A DNA stretch of 26,990 nt from Lachnospiraceae bacterium UBA7481 (lineage in GTDB: Bacteria; Bacillota; Clostridia; Lachnospirales; Lachnospiraceae). The position numbers and the translations under genes were made by a program. Positions within the stretch are counted from its first letter, which is position 1. Every line of letters starts with the position of its first letter. Of the stretch, positions 23,018-26,990 are shown piece by piece. Below the pieces are notes generated by a model. The model saw only the letters and a program-made list of their open reading frames with translations, was not told the DNA's origin and ran no database searches. The DNA is taken from positions 4,357-31,346 of the forward strand of contig DLOP01000049.1 of assembly GCA_002478505.1 (NCBI GenBank), given 5' to 3'.

Positions 23018-24457
23018 TTACGGCAATAAAGAAACAAGATAGTTCAATGTTTTATCCTGTATCAGATAGTCTTTGACTGTTTCTTCGTCTATTATTGATA
23101 GAAGAGTTGCAGTATCGGAATACCCGTATTCAACTGCAAATGCTGCAATATCCTCGTCAGAGACGCTGATTCCGTTCTCCGTTGCGAGCGTATTGCAGAT
23201 GGAAGACAGGATAGCCGTATAGCATGCATCCGTAATTGCTTTCTGTTTCAGATCGTCGATCGTCATTCCATAATAAGAAAGCAGAGTTTCTACTGACATC
23301 CCGTATTGGGCCGCGTTTTGTTCCTGAGATGCCATTTCTGCATTGTAATAGTGATTGATGGTGTCTTCCGGAATAGAAGTGATATAATAATTCTCTGTAA
23401 CAAAGCTCCATACATTATTTTCTGTTATGATGTCCTTGACCAGATTCCGGCATTCTGCTGCGGTAGTATAAGAACCGTCATAAAAGATGGTCTGTACCAT
23501 TTCATCAGTCAGTTCTTCAGGATAGGTTATGGTACTTATGATCTCATTGACTGTAAAGGTAAATATAACGTCCTTGCCCGCCAGTTCCGCATTGCCATAA
23601 TTTTCCGGAAAAGTAATAGGAACATCTTTTGTTTCACCGACCTCCATTCCGATAAAGCCGTCCTCAAAACCGGGAATATATCCGCCAGCGCCGACAGTGA
23701 TTTGTACATTATCAGCAGTACCGCCGTCAAAAGCGACTCCATCCAGCTTGCCTACATAATTGGCGCTGATTACATCGTTTTTGCTGACAACCGTGTGATC
23801 CGCTTCAGTGGTCTCGCCAAATTTGGACAGAATATTTTCGGAAATGAAATCGTCAATATCCGTTTCGCTGACAGAAGTTTCACTAATAAAATATTCCTGA
23901 TTGGTATAATTTCTAACATACAGAGAAGCACCGTCTGCTGTAGTAAATACCAGCATTGTATTATCTTCAACGGCAGCTTTGGCTTCATCTTCCGTCATAT
24001 GATTGAGTTCCGCCATATTCGGGATGGCCGGAATATTTTCATATAGTATGGAATTGTCAAATGTAGTGCCTTCGGTGTTTGGGACAGTATTGCCGGATGC
24101 GACGATATTGTCAGATGCGGTGGTATTGTCGGAAACAGAACCCTGCCCTTTGTTGTTGCTTATTAAGGCAAAAATGATAAAGCCGATTGCCGCAACGGCG
24201 ATTAAAATCTCTGCAATCAATATTTTGGGACTGCCGGATGGCTTATCCTCATCCTTGGACGCGTCGTTATCTGTTGTTTTATCAGCAGATGCTGACGCAT
24301 CGTTATCTGTTGTATCATCAGCGGATGCTGACGCATCGTTATCCGTTGCATTACCAGCAGATACTGAATCATCGTTATCAATTGTTTCATCATCATTTTC
24401 AATGACCTGAGCATCTTCTTTTTCCTGCTCTAAAGCGTCATTATTTTTTTTGCTCAC
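23018..24457 (-). CDS. membrane-anchored FKBP/trigger-factor-like peptidyl-prolyl isomerase
   Basis: The 479 residues start with an acidic, repetitive cytoplasmic tail (1-77), then one membrane helix (about 78-100), a Ser/Asn-rich linker, an FKBP domain (about 226-306) and a helical region resembling the trigger-factor C-terminus (about 315-479). The FKBP part shows NYVGKLDGVAFDGGTADN, GYIPGFEDGFIGMEVGE and FPENYGNAELAGKDVIFTFTVNEI-type signatures (quoted in pieces). FKBP domains catalyse prolyl isomerisation; with this topology it would fold proteins outside the membrane (inference). I use a GTG start at 24457 with GAGGAGGA about 8 nt upstream; the longer ATG frame from 24526 has no such site and precedes the predicted transcription start. 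It is followed by the transporter genes. Confidence 0.85.
   Translation of the reverse strand: MSKKNNDALEQEKEDAQVIENDDETIDNDDSVSAGNATDNDASASADDTTDNDASASADKTTDNDASKDEDKPSGSPKILIAEILIAVAAIGFIIFALISNNKGQGSVSDNTTASDNIVASGNTVPNTEGTTFDNSILYENIPAIPNMAELNHMTEDEAKAAVEDNTMLVFTTADGASLYVRNYTNQEYFISETSVSETDIDDFISENILSKFGETTEADHTVVSKNDVISANYVGKLDGVAFDGGTADNVQITVGAGGYIPGFEDGFIGMEVGETKDVPITFPENYGNAELAGKDVIFTFTVNEIISTITYPEELTDEMVQTIFYDGSYTTAAECRNLVKDIITENNVWSFVTENYYITSIPEDTINHYYNAEMASQEQNAAQYGMSVETLLSYYGMTIDDLKQKAITDACYTAILSSICNTLATENGISVSDEDIAAFAVEYGYSDTATLLSIIDEETVKDYLIQDKTLNYLVSLLP
24258..24401 (-). repeat. 36-nt in-frame tandem repeat in the FKBP gene tail
   Basis: Three close copies (24258-24293, 24294-24329, 24330-24365) and a fourth diverged copy (24366-24401) encode 12-residue units of the type ASASADDTTDND. 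The period is a multiple of three, so copy-number change would keep the frame. Confidence 0.85.
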
Positions 24458-24496
24458 AATAATTTCCTCCTCGATTAAAATATAAAAACCTTTTGC

Positions 24497-24525
24497 ATTA
24501 TACCACGTCCGGCAATAAAATGCCA
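24497..24525 (-). promoter_or_regulatory. extended -10 promoter for the FKBP gene
   Basis: On the minus strand TGGCAT and TATAAT are 17 nt apart, and TGG directly precedes the -10, forming an extended -10. Transcription would start near 24490, about 33 nt before the GTG start codon, which supports that start over the upstream ATG. Confidence 0.65.
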
Positions 24526-24541
24526 CGAAAATTTTATGAAT

Positions 24542-24570
24542 TTGTATGATATCAGCAGATGCTATATAAT
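24542..24570 (+). promoter_or_regulatory. sigma-A-type promoter upstream of the ECF sigma gene
   Basis: TTGTAT (24542-24547) and TATAAT (24565-24570) are 17 nt apart. It would give a leader of about 115 nt, which runs through the ECF-type promoter at 24627-24653. Confidence 0.5.
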
Positions 24571-24626
24571 TTAGATAATTGTAAAGCTATATTTTGAAAA
24601 ATAAAATATGAAATCATATAAAATTT

Positions 24627-24653
24627 TGAAACGCCCATACGTTTTTGTGCGTC
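24627..24653 (+). promoter_or_regulatory. ECF-type promoter upstream of the sigma gene
   Basis: TGAAAC (24627-24632) and CGTC (24650-24653) are separated by 17 nt, matching the GAAAC-N16/17-CGTC pattern recognised by many Firmicutes ECF sigma factors. It lies about 40 nt before the sigma ATG, so it may be autoregulatory. Confidence 0.6.
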
Positions 24654-24692
24654 TAATGATCAGAAAGAGATGGACAGGAAAGGAGATGCAAA

Positions 24693-25184
24693 ATGGATCA
24701 TTTGATACTGGAGGCGAAGCGGGGAGACCCTGATGCGTTCAGTGCGCTAATGCAGTCACAGATGCAGAATATGTATAAAGCTGCGATTGCAATCCTTAAC
24801 AGCGACGAGGACGCGGCGGATGCCATAGCAGATACGATATTGATCTGTTGGGAAAAATTAGATCAGTTGAAGAAGCCGGAATTTTTCCGCACATGGATGA
24901 CACGCATCCTCATTAACAAGTGTAAGGATATCATCAGAAAGCGGAAAAGATATTCGTTTGTGGAGGAAGTTCCCGATGTGTCGGTGCAGGAAGAGGGGTT
25001 TGAAAATGTAGAGTGGAAAGATGCATTAAACTGTCTGGAAGAAAAGTACAGGCTGGTTGCGGTGCTGTACTATGTGGAGGGATTTTCGACAGTGGAGATT
25101 GGCAAAATGCTTGGTATGCCGGATAGTACGGTACGGAGCAGGCTTTCAAGGGCGCGCCGGAAACTTGCGCAGGAATTTGTATAA
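24693..25184 (+). CDS. ECF-family RNA polymerase sigma factor
   Basis: The 163-residue protein has the two ECF sigma domains. Region 2 covers about residues 10-85 (AFSALMQSQMQNMYKAA and FFRTWMTRILINKCKDI, where the latter matches the conserved F-x-x-W-L-x-x-I-x-x-N motif). Region 4 covers about 105-160 (DALNCLEEKYRLVAVLYY, FSTVEIGKMLGMPDSTVRSR with the helix-turn-helix, ending LSRARRKL). It would direct transcription from -35 GAAAC-type promoters. The start at 24693 has AAAGGAG 8 nt upstream. Its stop is 13 nt before the DUF4179 gene, so the two form an operon. The stimulus is unknown. Confidence 0.93.
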   Translation: MDHLILEAKRGDPDAFSALMQSQMQNMYKAAIAILNSDEDAADAIADTILICWEKLDQLKKPEFFRTWMTRILINKCKDIIRKRKRYSFVEEVPDVSVQEEGFENVEWKDALNCLEEKYRLVAVLYYVEGFSTVEIGKMLGMPDSTVRSRLSRARRKLAQEFV

Positions 25185-25197
25185 GGAGGGATGGGAT

Positions 25198-26394
25198 ATG
25201 AGCGAACGGGATATCATTAAGATATTGCAGTCGGATATTGCATTGCCGCAGGCGGTGCAGGATCGGGCAGACGAGGTATTTGAGCAGATACGCAGCAAAA
25301 GTGCGGGCAAAAGAAGGCGGAAAGCACATTTTTCCAAAAAGAAGCTATTGATGCTGGCAGTAGCGGCGGTACTTGCATTGGGAAGTATTACGGTGTATGC
25401 GGCATGCAGGAACTGGAGTAAGAGTCTGACGGAAGGAATGGGGGCGACGGCAGAACAGCAGGCGCAGTTGGAACAGGAAGGCGCAGTAGTATTCCCGATG
25501 CAGGAACAGGCGCAGGAGGATACCGTGATAATGCCGCAAAGCCAGACGTGTAATGGTGTTACTGTAACAGCAGTACAAAGCATTACAGATAATTATGCAG
25601 CGCATCTTGTCTTTAAAGTTGAGGGATATGAATTGCCGGAGGATACGCAGCCTGATTTTGAGAATCTTATTGTGACAGTTGACGGCAACAGAGATTACAA
25701 TTGGTCAGGAAGTTTTTATGATGGGCTTGTGACCGGCGCAGACGGCATGAGTGAATATGCGGACGGTTCTCCTATCAATTATGAGGAATTTTGCCCGCGT
25801 TATGTGCGGGACGACGGCAGCATGGAGTATTGGCTCACCCTTGTTCACGATGAAAAAGGATACTTCTTAGGCAAAGATGTTCATGTGGAGTTTGAAAATC
25901 TGGGAATAGTAGAGAAAGCGGAGTATTTAAGCGACAATGAAGTGCAGGGAAAATGGAGCTTTGACTGGAACCTGCAGGGGACGGACAGTATGTATGAATA
26001 CACATTGGAGGAATCGCTTGGAGATACGGGCGCCGTAGTGATGCGGGCAGAAATTTCACCGATTACCATACACGTGGAATATCAGTTTCCGTATCAGACG
26101 CGGACAGCGCAGGCCATTGATGAAAATGGCAATCCGGTAACTCTCCATAAAAGAGTGATACCGCCGCCATTTGTAGGTGTGCGCTTGAAAGACGGTACCG
26201 TTTACACGCATCTGCGCGGCGGAGGAATGGAAGGGTATCTGCAAGGTACTTCCAGCGGAGTCTATGAAGTAATCAATGTGAACGAAAGAATCATTACTCC
26301 TGAACAGGTGGAATATCTTTTGTTCCTGAAAAATGTGGACGAGTATTTGACGGAGGAATATGAGGAATATTATGAAGTGCCGGTGAACCGCTAA
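25198..26394 (+). CDS. DUF4179-type membrane protein, probable anti-sigma partner
   Basis: The 398 residues comprise a cytoplasmic segment (1-48), one membrane helix (about 49-69) and a large extracytoplasmic part. This layout, and the position directly after an ECF sigma gene, fits DUF4179 proteins, thought to act as anti-sigma factors or sensors. The region NGVTVTAVQSITDNYAAHLV (about 121-140) is typical of the DUF4179 domain. There is no zinc-finger CxxC in the cytoplasmic part, so it is not a ZAS-type anti-sigma. The start at 25198 has GGAGGG 7 nt upstream; the longer frame from 25057 overlaps the sigma gene and is rejected. The C-terminus is strongly acidic with a Tyr-rich end. Confidence 0.82.
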   Translation: MSERDIIKILQSDIALPQAVQDRADEVFEQIRSKSAGKRRRKAHFSKKKLLMLAVAAVLALGSITVYAACRNWSKSLTEGMGATAEQQAQLEQEGAVVFPMQEQAQEDTVIMPQSQTCNGVTVTAVQSITDNYAAHLVFKVEGYELPEDTQPDFENLIVTVDGNRDYNWSGSFYDGLVTGADGMSEYADGSPINYEEFCPRYVRDDGSMEYWLTLVHDEKGYFLGKDVHVEFENLGIVEKAEYLSDNEVQGKWSFDWNLQGTDSMYEYTLEESLGDTGAVVMRAEISPITIHVEYQFPYQTRTAQAIDENGNPVTLHKRVIPPPFVGVRLKDGTVYTHLRGGGMEGYLQGTSSGVYEVINVNERIITPEQVEYLLFLKNVDEYLTEEYEEYYEVPVNR

Positions 26395-26506
26395 ACGCTT
26401 CAAATTGAGCTATTTAACGATGCATGGATAGAGAATTTATTCTAAAGAAGCGCTGATTAAATCACCGTTTCCTTAGAGTCTCCGGCGGATGCATACAAAT
26501 TAAAGA

Positions 26507-26540
26507 CCTTACAAATCTTTCGGATTTGTAAGGCCTTTTT
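26507..26540 (+). terminator. terminator between the DUF4179 gene and tRNA-Leu (probably bidirectional)
   Basis: CCTTACAAATC pairs perfectly with GATTTGTAAGG (11 bp) around a 5-nt loop, followed by TTTTT (26536-26540) on the plus strand. On the minus strand it follows the tRNA-Leu gene and runs into TCTTTAATTTG, a weaker but usable terminator. The 107 nt before it (26395-26501) hold a small AGAAT/ATTCT hairpin and no gene I can recognise. Confidence 0.85.
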
Positions 26541-26541
26541 C

Positions 26542-26624
26542 TGCCGGCAGCGGGACTTGAACCCGCACGTGGTTGCCCACAACAGATTTTGAGTCTGCCT
26601 CGTCTGCCATTCCGACACGCCGGC
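26542..26624 (-). tRNA. tRNA-Leu (anticodon CAA)
   Basis: Read on the minus strand, the 83-nt gene has acceptor GCCGGCG with TGCCGGC and discriminator A, anticodon stem GCAGA/TCTGT with loop CTCAAAA, a long variable arm (class II, as expected for Leu), and a GCGGG/CCCGC T arm. Anticodon CAA reads UUG. CCA is not encoded. Confidence 0.95.
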
Positions 26625-26651
26625 TTAGGTTGATTATGAATCACAAACATG

Positions 26652-26680
26652 ATAATAACATACTCAAAAAAATTTTACAA
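26652..26680 (-). promoter_or_regulatory. promoter for tRNA-Leu
   Basis: On the minus strand TTGTAA and TATTAT are 17 nt apart. The predicted start is near 26645, about 20 nt before the mature tRNA 5' end. Confidence 0.55.
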
Positions 26681-26687
26681 CATTTTT

Positions 26688-26716
26688 TTGCATCTTAGTC
26701 GGTAATGTTGTAAAAT
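26688..26716 (+). promoter_or_regulatory. promoter for the zinc-finger gene
   Basis: TTGCAT (26688-26693) and TAAAAT (26711-26716) are 17 nt apart, giving a leader of about 60 nt before the ATG at 26785. It is back to back with the tRNA-Leu promoter. Confidence 0.5.
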
Positions 26717-26784
26717 AAGATATAGTGTCTCTCTGCAAAACTGCGGAAGATAGGATAGATGGAAAGAAAGACTGGATATCAACC

Positions 26785-26990
26785 ATGGATTGTATCAATT
26801 ATCGGATGAATATGCTTCCTTATCTGAAGCATGAACTGAGTATCAAGAAGACGCGGAAGCTGCTTTCGCACGTGGAGGGCTGTGCGGAATGTAAAGAAGA
26901 ATTAAAGGTGCAGTTCCTTGTAATGGAGGGCATGAAACGTCTGGAATATGGAAAAACTTTTCATCTGGAGGAAGATTTTGAAGAAAGCCT
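26785..26990 (+). CDS. zf-HC2-type anti-sigma-like protein (5' end only)
   Basis: The open frame runs off the window; 68 residues are visible. They contain Cys3, YLKHELS and the zinc-binding pattern H-x3-C-x2-C (His29, Cys33, Cys36 in LLSHVEGCAECKEEL), typical of the zf-HC2 domain at the N-terminus of anti-sigma factors. The ribosome site is weak and no earlier in-frame start exists after the nearby promoter. No sigma gene precedes it directly, so its partner, if any, is outside the window or is encoded elsewhere. What follows the zinc finger (membrane helix or other domain) cannot be seen. Confidence 0.7.
   Translation, partial: MDCINYRMNMLPYLKHELSIKKTRKLLSHVEGCAECKEELKVQFLVMEGMKRLEYGKTFHLEEDFEES

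Noticed and set aside
23306..24046. 246-residue plus-strand open frame opposite the FKBP gene
   Set aside because: The sense strand has an FKBP domain with a supported promoter and start; the antisense product shows no family features.
24258..24401. Regular repeats that could suggest a CRISPR array
   Set aside because: Units are adjacent with no spacers, keep an open frame and encode a low-complexity acidic tail; no cas genes are present.
26462..26650. 62-residue minus-strand open frame
   Set aside because: It covers tRNA-Leu and its terminator, so it is not a protein gene.

Overview
The window looks like a chromosomal segment of an anaerobic, Gram-positive clostridium, most likely Lachnospiraceae. 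The reasons are a clostridial-type Rnf complex with a long multi-ferredoxin RnfB, a DUF5688 protein, an ECF sigma/DUF4179 pair, strong AGGAGG-type ribosome binding sites with some GTG and TTG starts, and secreted proteins with single N-terminal membrane anchors. I see no phage, integrase or transposase gene, so most of it reads as core chromosome. A two-gene AT-rich patch and one large palindrome are the possible exceptions.

Layout. (1) 1-4402: the rnfC(3' end)-D-G-E-A-B operon, a ferredoxin:NAD+ oxidoreductase that pumps ions. Two stem-loops sit between rnfE and rnfA. (2) 4441-5851: an AT-rich pair, an alpha/beta hydrolase and a HAD phosphatase. (3) 5960-6973 (minus): an ApbE-type lipoprotein, the enzyme family that attaches FMN to the Thr residues of RnfD and RnfG. 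(4) 7135-9981: a membrane-anchored GH25 protein with altered catalytic acids, a convergent tandem-AP2 protein, and a SleB-type cell-wall hydrolase. (5) 10046-12633: threonine synthase overlapping by 4 nt a single ORF that fuses a response-regulator receiver domain to deoxyribose-phosphate aldolase. (6) 12634-12845: a near-perfect 94-bp palindrome. (7) 12846-18384: Xaa-Pro aminopeptidase, ATP-type PEP carboxykinase, elongation factor P and a DUF5688 protein. (8) tRNA-Arg(CCG) with its own promoter, then degenerate DNA repeats and a membrane protein with an acidic repeat tail and two SH3b domains. (9) 20394-24457 (minus): a membrane-anchored FKBP/trigger-factor-like foldase, then a polar amino-acid ABC transporter (binding protein, permease, ATPase). 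(10) 24693-26394: an ECF sigma factor and a DUF4179 membrane protein, with a sigma-A-like and an ECF-like promoter upstream. (11) tRNA-Leu(CAA) on the minus strand and the start of a zinc-finger anti-sigma-like gene running off the window.

Functional links. Rnf and ApbE form a plausible flavinylation unit. PEPCK and Rnf are both central to anaerobic energy metabolism. Several genes act at the cell surface (GH25, SleB, SH3b protein, FKBP foldase, DUF4179 protein). The most unusual item is the receiver-aldolase fusion. Next are the intrinsic terminator buried in the coding sequence of the convergent AP2 gene, the GH25 protein lacking its canonical DxE pair, and the ECF-type promoter matching the sigma gene it precedes. 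All assignments come from reading motifs and start sites by eye; no database search was run.
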